A stretch of 64,000 nt of DNA from Mesobacillus jeotgali (GCF_900166585.1 NZ_FVZC01000009.1:496001-560000), one strand, 5' to 3'; positions 7,931-17,164 are shown, counted from the stretch's first letter. The notes: a model not told the origin generated them from the sequence alone. Made by a program: numbers and translations.

Positions 7931-8020
7931 ATGTTTGTAAAAAGAATGATCCCCGCTGCCAAAGAGTTGCAGGAAAAGATTTTTAAACAAGGCTCTTTTC
8001 TTAAACTTTGTTGCTATTGA
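7931..8020 (+). CDS. Very short frame, probably interrupted by the adjacent repeat element
   Basis: A 29-codon frame starting MFVKRMIPAAKEL, preceded by a purine-rich AAAGGAAAGTGGTGA site. Its last 10 codons lie inside the MITE-like element that begins at 7989. If the element and one copy of the flanking AAAC are removed in silico, the frame would instead end KIFKQKQSLEP after 26 codons. Either version is very small and I recognise neither; it may not be translated at all. Confidence 0.25.
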   Translation: MFVKRMIPAAKELQEKIFKQGSFLKLCCY

Positions 8021-8171
8021 CTACAAAATAGGATGGAATTACCTAAATTTCTTCAGAAAATCAAACTTATTAAGAGAAAAGAGCTTGCCAACTTAGTACC
8101 GACCTGCAAAATGGCTTTTATTACGTTAATCGGCTTTAGGATTTTAACAACAATCTTACGAAAACAGCCTT
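7989..8171. mobile_element. MITE-like element with terminal inverted repeats
   Basis: A 183-bp element whose ends are imperfect inverted repeats of about 23 bp: AAGGCTCTTTTCTTAAAC at the left and, read from the other strand, AAGGCTGTTTTCGTAAGA at the right; both continue into TTGTTG after one indel. It is flanked on both sides by AAAC (7985-7988 and 8172-8175), consistent with a 4-bp target duplication. It encodes no transposase. An internal copy of the motif in inverted form (GAGAAAAGAGCTT near 8075) adds to the folding potential. It lies upstream of the ylbH-leader-like RNA. Confidence 0.65.
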
Positions 8172-8180
8172 AAACAAAAA

Positions 8181-8345
8181 CAAAGCCTTGAACCATAAAG
8201 GCTCAAGGCTTCCTTCCATGCACTTTAAAAGTGCAGAAGGCAAAGGGAGAGGAGAAACCGGAGGAAAACTTATGGGGAAACGTAAGTCTTCTCCGCGGTT
8301 GGCAACAACATCCTCAAATTGATGTTGTTAATCATCATTATTTCC
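8181..8345 (+). ncRNA. Structured RNA upstream of rsmD (ylbH leader candidate)
   Basis: Four successive hairpins precede rsmD (ylbH): AAGCCTTGA/TCAAGGCTT (8182-8211), GCACTTT/AAAGTGC (8220-8234), a long one AACCG-GAGGAAAACTTA paired with TAAGTCTTCTC-CG-CGGTT (8256-8300), and AACAACATC/GATGTTGTT (8304-8329). Rfam contains a 'ylbH leader' family for a conserved structured RNA upstream of ylbH in Bacillus-type genomes; position and density of structure fit, but I cannot compare with the covariance model. No T-run follows the hairpins on this strand, so these are not simple terminators. Confidence 0.6.
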
Positions 8346-8457
8346 ACATTAGGAAGGGATATACACTGATTTGGTTAATTTTTTGAATGTGTGGTAGGAT
8401 AAGGGAGTAATTTACACATTCATGAGGAAAAAGCTTGCATATTTGAGGAGTATAAAG

Positions 8458-9030
8458 ATGAGAGTTGTATCAGGTGAATTAAAGGGCCGTGCTTTAAAGG
8501 CGGTACCTGGGACGTCTACAAGACCTACCACTGATAAAGTGAAGGAAGCATTGTTTAATATGATCGGTCCTTACTTTACAGGAGGTCTGGGACTGGATTT
8601 GTTTGCAGGAAGCGGAGGCCTGGGAATCGAGGCTCTTAGCAGAGGGCTGGATCAGGTGATTTTTGTTGACCGTGAAGGAAAGGCCATACATGTTATAAAT
8701 GAGAACCTTAAATCATGCGATTTGGAAGGGAAAGCAGAAGTATACAGGAATGATGCTGTCAGGGCGTTAAAGGCTATTCAAAAAAGAGGCCTGGTCTTCG
8801 ATTATATTTTTCTGGATCCTCCTTACAAAAAACAGCAGCTGGTTAAGCTGTTGGAAATGATTGAAAACGAGGGGCTTATCCATCAAGAGGGATTGATAAT
8901 CTGCGAGCATGCTTCAGATTTCAGTCTGCCTGAAAAAATAGGGAAACTTGCACAAACCAGAAATGAAAAATATGGTATTATCGGAATAACTCTTTTTAAC
9001 GTTGATGGAAACAATGAGGGGGAAGTTTAA
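8458..9030 (+). CDS. rsmD: 16S rRNA (guanine966-N2)-methyltransferase RsmD
   Basis: A 190-residue Rossmann-fold methyltransferase (YlbH in B. subtilis). It methylates N2 of G966 (E. coli numbering) of 16S rRNA in assembled 30S particles using SAM. Visible motifs are the N-terminal MRVVSGELKGRAL, RPTTDKVKEALFN, the SAM-binding DLFAGSGGLGIEALSRG (about 47-63) and the catalytic DPPY (about 120-123). The ATG at 8458 with GAGGAG at 8445-8450 is preferred; an in-frame ATG at 8422 would add 12 residues not seen in the family and has no site. coaD begins at the base after its stop, so they are co-transcribed and probably translationally coupled, as in B. subtilis. Confidence 0.96.
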   Translation: MRVVSGELKGRALKAVPGTSTRPTTDKVKEALFNMIGPYFTGGLGLDLFAGSGGLGIEALSRGLDQVIFVDREGKAIHVINENLKSCDLEGKAEVYRNDAVRALKAIQKRGLVFDYIFLDPPYKKQQLVKLLEMIENEGLIHQEGLIICEHASDFSLPEKIGKLAQTRNEKYGIIGITLFNVDGNNEGEV

Positions 9031-9538
<508 letters not shown>

Positions 9539-9549
<11 letters not shown>

Positions 9550-10765
9550 GTATGATCCGGCTTCCCAATATCCAGATATAAATGAGCAAGCTGCCAATCG
9601 TAAACAATGGCCCCACTGTAACTAACAAGCTGTAAACCTCTGCCAGGCGGCTTCCTTCCGAAGAAAGGTATTCCATTACCGGCATGGCATTTGATGGCTG
9701 GCCATCCTGGAAAAAACGTTCATAAACTGGATTCCAAAGGATGAAAGCATAGAAAGCAGAAAATATCCCATGAATGATTCTTGCAAAGAAGAAAGGCTTG
9801 AAACGGATGTCTGTCTGAGCAAGAATACTCGCAACCTGTGCCTGTACACTAAAACCGCTGAACGCAAGAATGAAGCTGGTTATGACAGCCTGATGCATTA
9901 ATGTGGCATCCTGGACCTGACTGGTCATTTGACTTCCAAGTGTGATTTCGAATAGTCCTGAAATAAATGGAAGGCTTAGCATATCAGTCATTCCCAGCAT
10001 TACAAGTAGAAGTTCAATGAACTCTGCGAGGAAACCAGTAATATTAAGATGAAATAATAATTTGTTTATAACAGAAAACAGGATAATAAAGCCCCCGATC
10101 ATCAAGAGGGTCTGGATGGAAGACATCACGGCATCGCCAAGCAGCTTTCCAATTGGGCGGTTGTCCTTTATCCTTGTTCTGTGCAAGGCTGCAAATGCCT
10201 CTCTGATGGATAAATTTCTATCTTTATCCTTTGCGGTACTTTCTTCATCGCTGCTCCCATAGAACCTCATGATAAGCCCAACACTAATGTTGCCAAGATA
10301 ATGAGCAAGAGCAAGTATGACACCGAGCTGTACATGGTAAAAAAAACCAACTGATACAGCCCCGAATATGAAAAGAGGATTAGAAGAGTTTGTGAATGAT
10401 ACTAGTCTTTCTGCTTCGATTTTTGTCAGCTGCCCTTCCTGGCGCATCCTGGCCGTCAGCTTTGCCCCTGCCGGAAAGCCTGAGGCCATTCCCATTGCCC
10501 AGACAAATCCTCCTACACCCGGTACCTTGAAAAGGGGTCTCATCAAAGGCTCGAGAAGAACACCGATAAAACGGACAACGCCGAACCCAATTAGCATTTC
10601 TGATACTATGAAAAAAGGAAGGAGCGAGGGAAAGACGATTTCCCACCACATATTCAATCCCCTGATGGAAGCATCAAAGGATTGCTGGGGAAATGAAATG
10701 AGCGAAACAGCCATTAAGGTGACGGCTGCTGCAAGGAATAGTGTTTTCAATCTGGATTTTAGCAC
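9539..10765 (-). CDS. ylbJ: Sporulation integral membrane protein YlbJ
   Basis: A 408-residue polytopic membrane protein with two nucleoside-recognition/gate-type halves (Gate domain family) and about eight membrane helices. It begins MLKSRLKTLFLAAAVTLMAVSLISFP; conserved blocks include MWWEIVFPSLLPFFIVSEMLIG, GFPAGAKLTARMRQEG, FTNSSNPLFIFGAVSVGFF and AFSGFSVQAQVASI. In B. subtilis it is expressed in the mother cell and needed for normal spore formation; a transport function is inferred from the fold. The start is GTG at 10763-10765 with AAGGAG upstream on the minus strand. It is monocistronic and divergent from ylbK. Confidence 0.93.
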
Positions 10766-11071
10766 TTAAAATTCTCCTTCCTCCGGTCTTGCTGTGAAAC
10801 TTTTTTAATCAGTGGTAAAATAGAGAAAAACTTAACGGTGGGGTTATTTCCCAACACATTTTTTATTTACCTGCCATGCTGTCATATTTGCGAAAGGCCT
10901 TGTTTAATGGGATGCCGATTTTATTAAAATCAATTTTTTGCCTAAAAATCACATAAAATATGATTAGTTCTCAGCCTTGTCCTCATATAAATCAATATAC
11001 TCGCTGAACTTCAAATTAGACCAAGTTTAGTATGTATCGACAAAAACATGGGTTTAAGGGAGGAAAAAGCT
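10766..11071. other. Divergent intergenic region between ylbJ and ylbK
   Basis: About 305 bp that must contain the promoters for ylbJ (leftward, expected sigma-E) and ylbK (rightward). I could not identify a convincing pair of -35/-10 boxes; it is AT-rich and holds no gene-like frame and no strong hairpin. Confidence 0.4.
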
Positions 11072-11863
11072 TTGGCAAGTCCAAAGATCGGTTTAGCTCT
11101 GGGTTCAGGTGGAGCAAGAGGATTTGCCCATCTGGGTGTCATAAAGGTTCTCAGGGAAGAAGGCATTCCTATTGATTTAATAGCTGGCAGCAGCATGGGG
11201 GCACTTGTGGCATCATTTTATGGTGCCGGACTTGATGTTGACCGGCTGTATAAGCTTTCTCGCGTTTTCAAAAGGAAATACTATCTTGACTTTACGGTTC
11301 CGAAGATGGGATTTATCGCCGGGAAAAGGGTAAAAGAGCTAATCAGAATTTTTACCCATGGCAAAATGATCGAGGAACTGGATATCCCGATTGGAATTGT
11401 CGCCACAGACTTAATGTCGGGAGAGAAGGTGGTTTTCAAACAAGGTCCTGTTGCAGAGGCTGTCAGGGCATCCATTGCCATACCGGGAATATTTGTACCT
11501 GAGAAGCTAGATGGCAGATTATTCGTTGATGGAGGGGTCGTTGACCGCATTCCTGTCTCTGTCGCCAAGGAGATGGGAGCAGATATCGTCATTGCAGTAG
11601 ACGTTTCTAGTGTGAAAATCAATGAGGATGTTACTTCAATTTTTGATGTTATCATGCAAAGTATTGATATCATGCAAATGGAGCTTGTCGCTAATCGGGA
11701 GGTTGCTTCCGATGTGATGCTCCGGCCGCCAGTTGAAATGTACAATTCAAAAGCATTTACTAATATAGAAGAAATTATTGCGATTGGGGAAGAAGAGGCG
11801 AAGAAGCATATCAATAAGATTAAAAAATGTATCGGACAATGGAAGGAGCAGCAAACAGAATGA
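11072..11863 (+). CDS. ylbK: Patatin-like phospholipase YlbK
   Basis: A 263-residue patatin/RssA-type serine hydrolase. It shows the oxyanion-hole loop GSGGARG (about 11-17), the nucleophile elbow GSSMG with Ser41, and the DGG block with Asp153, the two residues of the patatin catalytic dyad. Family members hydrolyse phospholipids or other acyl esters; the natural substrate of YlbK is not known. The start is a TTG at 11072, 8 bases after AAGGGAGG (11056-11063); the in-frame ATG at 11048 lies upstream of that site. The end overlaps the ylbL start (ATGA), so the two are translationally coupled. Confidence 0.92.
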   Translation: MASPKIGLALGSGGARGFAHLGVIKVLREEGIPIDLIAGSSMGALVASFYGAGLDVDRLYKLSRVFKRKYYLDFTVPKMGFIAGKRVKELIRIFTHGKMIEELDIPIGIVATDLMSGEKVVFKQGPVAEAVRASIAIPGIFVPEKLDGRLFVDGGVVDRIPVSVAKEMGADIVIAVDVSSVKINEDVTSIFDVIMQSIDIMQMELVANREVASDVMLRPPVEMYNSKAFTNIEEIIAIGEEEAKKHINKIKKCIGQWKEQQTE

Positions 11864-12885
11864 ACAGAAAAACGTCCATAGGACTTTCTATATTAGGAGC
11901 TATTCTATTAATGGCGAGCGCATTTTACTACTTGCCATACTATGTAACAAAGCCGGGAATGGCTAAAGAGCTTGAACCAATAGTCGAGGTTGAAGATGGC
12001 TATGATGAAGAAGGCAATTTCATGCTGACGACAGTCAGGATGGGCAGAGCTAATATATATGCCTATATCATTGCCAAGTTCAGCAAATACCAGGAATTAT
12101 ACCCAGTGGAAGAGATCAGGGCAGAGAATGAATCGGATGAAGAATACAATATCAGACAGCTGCACATGATGGATAACTCTAAGACAGCAGCTATCGAGGT
12201 TGCCTATGAAAAAGCTGGAAAACAAGTGGATTATACTTATAAAGGGGTTTATGTACTAAGGACCATGGAGGGAATGCCGGCAGATGGAAAACTGATGCCA
12301 GGGGATCTCGTCTTCAAGGTTGATGGCAATCCTTTTAATTCATCAGAAGAATTCATAAAATATATTAGTTCGAAGAAACCAGGCGATATTGTTGAACTGG
12401 ATTATAAACGTAATGGGAAAGCGAATAAAGTACAAATCCCTCTTAAAGAACTTGATGACGGGAGCAATCGTCCGGTAGTAGGCATCCAGCTTGTAGACGA
12501 TAAAGAAATTGAAGTGGAGCCTGATGTTACAGTGCAATCGGATGAGATAGGCGGACCATCAGCTGGGCTAATGTTTTCATTAGAGATATACAATCAATTG
12601 AATGAGGAAGATTTGACAAAAGGATATCAAATAGCAGGTACAGGGACGATGAGCCCCGATGGAACAATTGGTAGAATTGGCGGGATCCAGCAGAAAGTAG
12701 TAGCTGCAGATAAGGCTGGCGCCGAAATTTTCCTTGCGCCATTTGAAAAAGGCGTGAAAGGCTCGAACTATGAAGAAGCACTGATCGCTGCGAAAGATAT
12801 AAAAACAAAAATGAAAATCGTCCCAGTCGATACTTTCGATGAAGCTGTATCCTATCTAGAGAATCTAAAAGAAAAATCACGCTGA
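11860..12885 (+). CDS. ylbL: Membrane-anchored Lon-like protease YlbL (DdcP)
   Basis: A 341-residue protein: membrane anchor (about 5-27), extracytoplasmic N-terminal region, a PDZ domain (about 125-200; EGMPADGKLMPGDLVFKVDG) and an S16 Lon-type protease domain (about 205-341). The Ser-Lys dyad is visible as Ser234 in EIGGPSAG and Lys279 in GIQQKVVAA. In B. subtilis YlbL (DdcP) degrades the SOS cell-division inhibitor YneA during recovery from the DNA damage checkpoint. The ATG at 11860 overlaps the ylbK stop by 3 bases (ATGA), with AAGGAG upstream inside ylbK; an in-frame ATG at 11827 would overlap more and lacks a better site. Confidence 0.95.
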   Translation: MNRKTSIGLSILGAILLMASAFYYLPYYVTKPGMAKELEPIVEVEDGYDEEGNFMLTTVRMGRANIYAYIIAKFSKYQELYPVEEIRAENESDEEYNIRQLHMMDNSKTAAIEVAYEKAGKQVDYTYKGVYVLRTMEGMPADGKLMPGDLVFKVDGNPFNSSEEFIKYISSKKPGDIVELDYKRNGKANKVQIPLKELDDGSNRPVVGIQLVDDKEIEVEPDVTVQSDEIGGPSAGLMFSLEIYNQLNEEDLTKGYQIAGTGTMSPDGTIGRIGGIQQKVVAADKAGAEIFLAPFEKGVKGSNYEEALIAAKDIKTKMKIVPVDTFDEAVSYLENLKEKSR

Positions 12886-12903
12886 GCCAGCGTGATTTTT
12901 TTA
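12872..12903. terminator. Bidirectional terminator between ylbL and tmcAL
   Basis: A 13-bp stem AAAAATCACGCTG / CAGCGTGATTTTT with a 3-base loop and a T run on both strands; the ylbL stop codon is in the loop. Confidence 0.93.
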
Positions 12904-14118
12904 GCTTTTTAACATAATAGGCGGCTGGGCGAACTCTTCAGCAAGCAGCTTTTCCTGGCCGCTGCCATTTTGGCCGAGTGCATAAATTCTGGCAGCTTTG
13001 GTATCGAGATCAATATCAGGTCCTGAATATGCGGATAACCTGGAGACAAGAGGCAGGCTGAAATCCTTTTTCTTATGGTTCAAGTACGCTCGTCCTTTTT
13101 TTGTTGCCCCTAATAATCTCAAATATTCTGCTGTTCTTTTGAGGGTTGCCATTTGATTCTTTCGCGTATTGGTTAAAATGTGAAGACAGACCCTTTGCAG
13201 CCTGGTCCATGTATATCGTTTTGTTTTAATGGCTTCCATGAATTGCTGGAATGTGTTTGAGGCAGCAGCAGCTGCAAGCAATCTATTTTCAAGGCCCTCT
13301 TCTACTTCATAAAACTCTTTAAGCTCTTCAGGGCTGCTTTGCATTAACCTGTATTTTAATAACGGCCAGTAATTTTCCCAAGAATGAAATCCTCCATATT
13401 CACTCTTGTAGCTGATTAAGTGGTTATAGGTGGTTTCGGGAACGTATTGCTTGATGGTGTCCATGTCACCAGCGGCACCGAATAATGCCTTACGGATGCT
13501 GGTTGCACTGGCAATGGTTGCAGAAGCAAAATACTCATCATGGTAGCCGGCACTTTTTCTCGTAATGGTATGTGCTTCCATTGGACTATCTTGTCTTAGG
13601 ATGGCCTGTATGTAATGCATTCCTAAAATGTTATTTGGCTGTGAAATATCAATGAAGCTTTCTAAAGGTGAAAGGGATTGAAAGGCAAGGGCAATTGATT
13701 TAGGGTAGCTATTTCCTTCCGCTGTAAATGACCTGATATTTTCCTGGAATCGATCATTGTTATCTGCAAGATAGGCAATCGTTCGTTTGAAAGCTTCCAG
13801 ATCTCCTGATTCACTTCCGAAACAGAGAATGTCTGCCCTGGCTGCAGACAGGATTGAAACAGCACCTTCAGCAAAAATTTCAGCATGCTGTGTCGCGTAC
13901 CGGTAGGGAAGCTCAAACACAATATCTACACCCGCCTCAAGAGCCATCTTTGTCCTGGCCCATTTGGAGACGAGCGCAGGTTCTCCCCGCTGAAGGAAGT
14001 TTCCGCTCATTGCTGCAATGGCTATATCAGCACCAGATTGTTTTTTGGCCTGCTGGACATGGAATAGATGTCCATTGTGGAAAGGATTATATTCAACGAC
14101 GACACCAACAGCTTTCAT
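12901..14118 (-). CDS. tmcAL: tRNA(Met) cytidine acetate ligase TmcAL
   Basis: A 405-residue protein (YlbM in B. subtilis). It ligates acetate, through an acetyl-adenylate, to the N4 of wobble C34 in elongator tRNA-Met (ac4C34). The N-terminal nucleotidyltransferase-like domain carries GVVVEYNPFHNGHLFH (about 4-19, with the HxGH-type motif NGH) and FELPYRYATQHAEIFAEGAV; the C-terminal part is helical and binds tRNA. ATG at 14116-14118 has AAGGGGT upstream. It is transcribed opposite to ylbN, with which it shares a promoter region. Confidence 0.95.
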   Translation of the reverse strand: MKAVGVVVEYNPFHNGHLFHVQQAKKQSGADIAIAAMSGNFLQRGEPALVSKWARTKMALEAGVDIVFELPYRYATQHAEIFAEGAVSILSAARADILCFGSESGDLEAFKRTIAYLADNNDRFQENIRSFTAEGNSYPKSIALAFQSLSPLESFIDISQPNNILGMHYIQAILRQDSPMEAHTITRKSAGYHDEYFASATIASATSIRKALFGAAGDMDTIKQYVPETTYNHLISYKSEYGGFHSWENYWPLLKYRLMQSSPEELKEFYEVEEGLENRLLAAAAASNTFQQFMEAIKTKRYTWTRLQRVCLHILTNTRKNQMATLKRTAEYLRLLGATKKGRAYLNHKKKDFSLPLVSRLSAYSGPDIDLDTKAARIYALGQNGSGQEKLLAEEFAQPPIMLKS

Positions 14119-14208
14119 TCTTGTACCCCTTCGTGTTAAGATGTATATTGCATTGTTTGGAAGTTTAGATTAATGTATTTATGTAAATTATAGTGTAAAG
14201 AAAAAATA

Positions 14209-14238
14209 TTGACAAATGATTATGCGAAGGTCTATAAT
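14209..14238 (+). promoter_or_regulatory. Sigma-A promoter of ylbN-rpmF
   Basis: Consensus TTGACA at 14209-14214 and TATAAT at 14233-14238 with an 18-bp spacer, 26 bp before the ylbN start codon. Confidence 0.85.
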
Positions 14239-14264
14239 TACCTTTGTTGCCTTGGGGTGATTCT

Positions 14265-14789
14265 ATGAAATGGACAATAAGTCAGATACAAAAACATCGA
14301 AACAAGGACTTTCTGATTGACGAGTTTGTCCGAATGGATTCGATTAAGGAAATTGATCCGACAATCCGTGAGGTATCTCCCATCCATCTTACTGGAAGGG
14401 CTGACATCAGCGCTACACGAGTGACATTCCATGTCAGGATTGACGGTCATTTAATCCTTCCTTGTTCACGGACACTGGTTGATGTAAAATATCCGATTGA
14501 TGTGGAAACAACTGAAACTTTCATGTTAAACAGCCATGACTATGAGGCTGATGAGGAAGTTCATCAAGTAACAGGCGATGTCATTGATCTTGAACCCATC
14601 ATCAGGGAGATCTTGCTAGTGGAAGTGCCGATGCAAGTATTCTGTGATGATAGCGCTGGCCAAGAAGGCGCACCCCAGTCAGGTAAGGATTGGGAAGTAA
14701 TCGAGGAACAGGAGAAATCCGAAAAACTTGATCCCCGACTTGCCGGACTTGCAAAATTCTTTGAGGATTCCAAGGATTCCTCTGACTAA
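14265..14789 (+). CDS. ylbN: YceD/DUF177 family protein YlbN
   Basis: A 174-residue protein of the YceD (DUF177) family, always found next to rpmF. The E. coli homologue is linked to 23S rRNA accumulation, and a role in ribosome assembly is inferred. Visible features are MKWTISQIQKH, a beta-rich core with HLTGRADISATRV and DGHLILPCSRTLVDV, the single Cys of the family at LPCSR, and an acidic C-terminus with LDPRLAGLAKFF. ATG at 14265 follows GGGGTGA; an in-frame upstream start at 14244 has no site. It is co-transcribed with rpmF from the strong promoter upstream. Confidence 0.93.
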   Translation: MKWTISQIQKHRNKDFLIDEFVRMDSIKEIDPTIREVSPIHLTGRADISATRVTFHVRIDGHLILPCSRTLVDVKYPIDVETTETFMLNSHDYEADEEVHQVTGDVIDLEPIIREILLVEVPMQVFCDDSAGQEGAPQSGKDWEVIEEQEKSEKLDPRLAGLAKFFEDSKDSSD

Positions 14790-14869
14790 TTGATTAAAAA
14801 AGAGCGTGGAGGTCCAGAAAAGGACTGGCCTTCATAAACTTTCTTATTCCTTTTAAGGAGGTGGGAAGA

Positions 14870-15043
14870 ATGGCTGTACCATTTAGAAGAACATCTAAAA
14901 CTGCGAAAAGAAAACGCCGTACTCATTTTAAATTACAAGTTCCGGGTATGGTAGCATGCCCTAACTGCGGTGAAATGAAACTTGCTCACCGTGTGTGCAA
15001 AGCTTGCGGAACATACAAAGGAAAAGAAGTTGTTAACGACTAA
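14870..15043 (+). CDS. rpmF: 50S ribosomal protein L32
   Basis: A 57-residue basic protein, the normal size of bacterial L32. It begins [20 protein letters not shown] and carries a complete zinc ribbon CPNCG-(9)-CKACG, so this is the zinc-binding (C+) form. The ATG at 14870 follows the strong AAGGAGGTGGG site; a GTG 9 bases upstream is part of that site. It lies 80 bp after ylbN, in the conserved YceD-L32 arrangement, and ends with a terminator. Confidence 0.98.
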   Translation: MAVPFRRTSKTAKRKRRTHFKLQVPGMVACPNCGEMKLAHRVCKACGTYKGKEVVND

Positions 15044-15057
15044 TTTTCTATCAGAAG

Positions 15058-15097
15058 AAAGCACAGGATGCAAATGCGTCCCTGTGCTTTTTTTTGT
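15058..15097 (+). terminator. rpmF terminator
   Basis: Stem AAGCACAGG / CCTGTGCTT with an inner TGCAAATGC loop region, then TTTTTTTT. Confidence 0.9.
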
Positions 15098-15173
15098 ACT
15101 CATTTTTGAAAATTTGATGCCTTATACAGAAAATTGATACAATTCATAGGACTAGTATTTTAGGAGGAGCATA

Positions 15174-15941
15174 ATGGATTCTTACATAATTTCAAAAGAA
15201 AAAAACGGGATACTGTTTTTTATAATCAACAGGCCTGATAGAAGAAATGCAATTAATTTTGAGGTAATGGAAGGACTGGAAAAAGCAATCGGGATGGCTG
15301 AGAACCACGATGTTAAAATTTTGGCCATTACTGGGGCAGGTGACCAGGCTTTCTGCTCTGGTGGCGATCTGTCTGCCTTTCATCAATTGAAGACAGAAGA
15401 ACAGGCATATGGGATGCTTTCAAGGATGGCGGGTATTTTATATAAGCTGCTGACCCTGCAGAAACCAACCATTGCAATCCTGAATGGTTCTGCTGTAGGA
15501 GGAGGTTGTGAAATAGCTACTTCTTGCGATTTCAGGATTGGAAGGGCGGGAATGAAAGCCGGATTCGTTCAGGCAAACCTGGCGATCACCACTGGCTGGG
15601 GAGGCGGCTCCATTCTCCTGGAAAGGCTTCCTCATGCCGCGATGAAAATGTTGATGGATGCAAAAGTCCATTCTGCAGAAGAACTTTTGGAACTTGGATT
15701 CCTGAACTATATTTATAAAGAAGACCCTATTGATGCCTGTCTCTCATTCATGAATGAAAGTTTGAAAAAAGAGACGTCCGTATTAGAAGCTTATAAATCA
15801 TTAATGAACAAAAAATGGGAGTTATTATCAATGAAAGAAAGGATGGAAGCAGAAGCGGCAAGATGTGCTGTGCTATGGGAAGATGATGCCCATCACAAAA
15901 AAGTGGACGAATTCATGAGCAAAAAAAATAAAAATAATTGA
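15174..15941 (+). CDS. Enoyl-CoA hydratase/isomerase family protein
   Basis: A 255-residue crotonase-fold protein. The family signatures are RPDRRNAINFEVMEGLEKA, the oxyanion-hole loop CSGGDLSAF (about 61-69) and GSAVGGGCEIATSCDFRIG (about 106-124), where the second Glu-type acid of true hydratases is partly retained (GGGCE). Members hydrate or isomerise acyl-CoA double bonds, or hydrolyse beta-hydroxyacyl-CoA; the substrate cannot be read from sequence. TAGGAGGAG supplies the site for the ATG at 15174. It stands alone between rpmF and gerR, about 1.5 kb before the acyl-CoA carboxylase cluster, so a shared branched-chain or odd-chain acyl-CoA route is possible. Confidence 0.85.
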   Translation: MDSYIISKEKNGILFFIINRPDRRNAINFEVMEGLEKAIGMAENHDVKILAITGAGDQAFCSGGDLSAFHQLKTEEQAYGMLSRMAGILYKLLTLQKPTIAILNGSAVGGGCEIATSCDFRIGRAGMKAGFVQANLAITTGWGGGSILLERLPHAAMKMLMDAKVHSAEELLELGFLNYIYKEDPIDACLSFMNESLKKETSVLEAYKSLMNKKWELLSMKERMEAEAARCAVLWEDDAHHKKVDEFMSKKNKNN

Positions 15942-16019
15942 CCGTGATTGGATGATATCAGTCTATCTTTCCTATTAGATGCATAAGAATGAATAAAAAA
16001 CAATAGGAGGGGTTTTCTG

Positions 16020-16640
16020 ATGCCACTTACCCGTCAGGATGCATGGTCACAGGACGAAGACTTGTTACTTGCTGAAGTAGTATTGCGTAATATCCGTGAA
16101 GGCGGTACTCAATTAAAAGCTTTTGAAGAGGTAGGCAAACAACTGTCCAGAACAGGTGCTGCCTGCGGTTTTCGCTGGAATTCCTATGTAAGGAAGCAAT
16201 ATAAATCAGGTATAGAACTGGCAAAGAAACAAAGAAAAGAAGCAAAGAAACAGGCAAAGTCACAAGAGAAAACAGAAGCGTCCCAAACACAAGTTAACGA
16301 AGCGCAAAGCACAGCGAGGGAAAACCAGGAACTACGCTCAAATCTGAGCATAGAAGCCGTAAAACAATATCTTGATGACCTCTATGAAAAAGCGGGAGCG
16401 CTCACAAGCCAAGATAAACATAAAGAGAAAATACGCGGACTGGAAAAACAAATCTATTACTTGTCTGCTGAAAATGAAAAATTGGAGACAAAATTGCGTT
16501 CAATGGAAGAAGACTATCGAGCATTGATCGATATCATGGAGCGGGCAAAAAAAAGAGTAGGGCCTAAAGACGAAGAAAAACAGCATAAAATTAATTTCCA
16601 GGTTGAAGGAAAAGGGAACCTGGAGAAGGTTGAAAAATAA
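16020..16640 (+). CDS. gerR: RsfA-family sporulation transcription factor GerR (YlbO)
   Basis: A 206-residue protein with an N-terminal Myb/SANT-like DNA-binding domain (about 3-60: [26 protein letters not shown]...[17 protein letters not shown]), a lysine/glutamine-rich linker and a C-terminal coiled coil (about 140-190). Its place between the rpmF region and ylbP matches ylbO, which encodes GerR, a mother-cell regulator under sigma-E that modulates late sigma-E genes and spore coat formation in B. subtilis. A paralogue, RsfA, has the same architecture, so orthology rests on synteny. The ATG at 16020 follows a TAGGAGGGG site. Confidence 0.88.
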   Translation: MPLTRQDAWSQDEDLLLAEVVLRNIREGGTQLKAFEEVGKQLSRTGAACGFRWNSYVRKQYKSGIELAKKQRKEAKKQAKSQEKTEASQTQVNEAQSTARENQELRSNLSIEAVKQYLDDLYEKAGALTSQDKHKEKIRGLEKQIYYLSAENEKLETKLRSMEEDYRALIDIMERAKKRVGPKDEEKQHKINFQVEGKGNLEKVEK

Positions 16641-16648
16641 ACAATAAG

Positions 16649-16681
16649 AAGCGCCTGCCGGACCCCCCGGGAGGCGCTAAT
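16649..16681. terminator. Terminator between gerR and ylbP
   Basis: Stem AGCGCCT / AGGCGCT plus inner CC/GG pairs, between convergent genes; flanking A/T runs are short. Confidence 0.7.
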
Positions 16682-16690
16682 TTATTGAGG

Positions 16691-17164
16691 TTATTGCAAC
16701 TGTTCGGTAACACCAGCAGGATACCAGACAAGCGGATTTTCACCGCGGTCTCTCTCCACATCATAATGAACAGGTGTGAAGTCCATCCTGTCCCAGAAGT
16801 CCTGGGATTTTACCCTTGGATTTGTCTTGATTGGCAGGCCAAAGCTCTTTGCAAATTCAACAAGCGCCTTCCCATAGCCCTTGCCCTGATAATCTGGAAG
16901 TACTTCAAGTTTCCAGAGTTCCAGATAATCCTGAGGAGGCTCGAAATAGCGGTCAAACTGTTTTTTTACCTGATAAAGGCTCATCCTTGCAACAAGCTTG
17001 TCGCCAAAATAAATACCGTAGAATGGTGAATCACTATCATTCTCCACAATATTCGCTTCTAAATCCTCCAGCATAGAAAGCTCCTGGTGGCCGTATTCCT
17101 TGAACTTCTTGAATTCTTCTAATGTCTTATAATTGATTTTCAGTTTCTCCACTTTTTTCACCAT
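16691..17164 (-). CDS. ylbP: GNAT N-acetyltransferase YlbP
   Basis: A 157-residue GNAT-fold acetyltransferase. The acetyl-CoA binding motif A is visible as LEVLPDYQGKGYGKALVEFAK (about 88-108), preceded by the strand YFGDKLVARMSLY. Synteny with gerR and panE supports YlbP. The acceptor substrate is unknown. ATG at 17162-17164 has GGGGGAG upstream on the minus strand. It is monocistronic. Confidence 0.9.
   Translation of the reverse strand: MVKKVEKLKINYKTLEEFKKFKEYGHQELSMLEDLEANIVENDSDSPFYGIYFGDKLVARMSLYQVKKQFDRYFEPPQDYLELWKLEVLPDYQGKGYGKALVEFAKSFGLPIKTNPRVKSQDFWDRMDFTPVHYDVERDRGENPLVWYPAGVTEQLQ

Noticed and set aside
11281..11814. 177-codon minus-strand frame opposite ylbK
   Set aside because: Serine/isoleucine-rich composition typical of an antisense shadow; no initiation signal.
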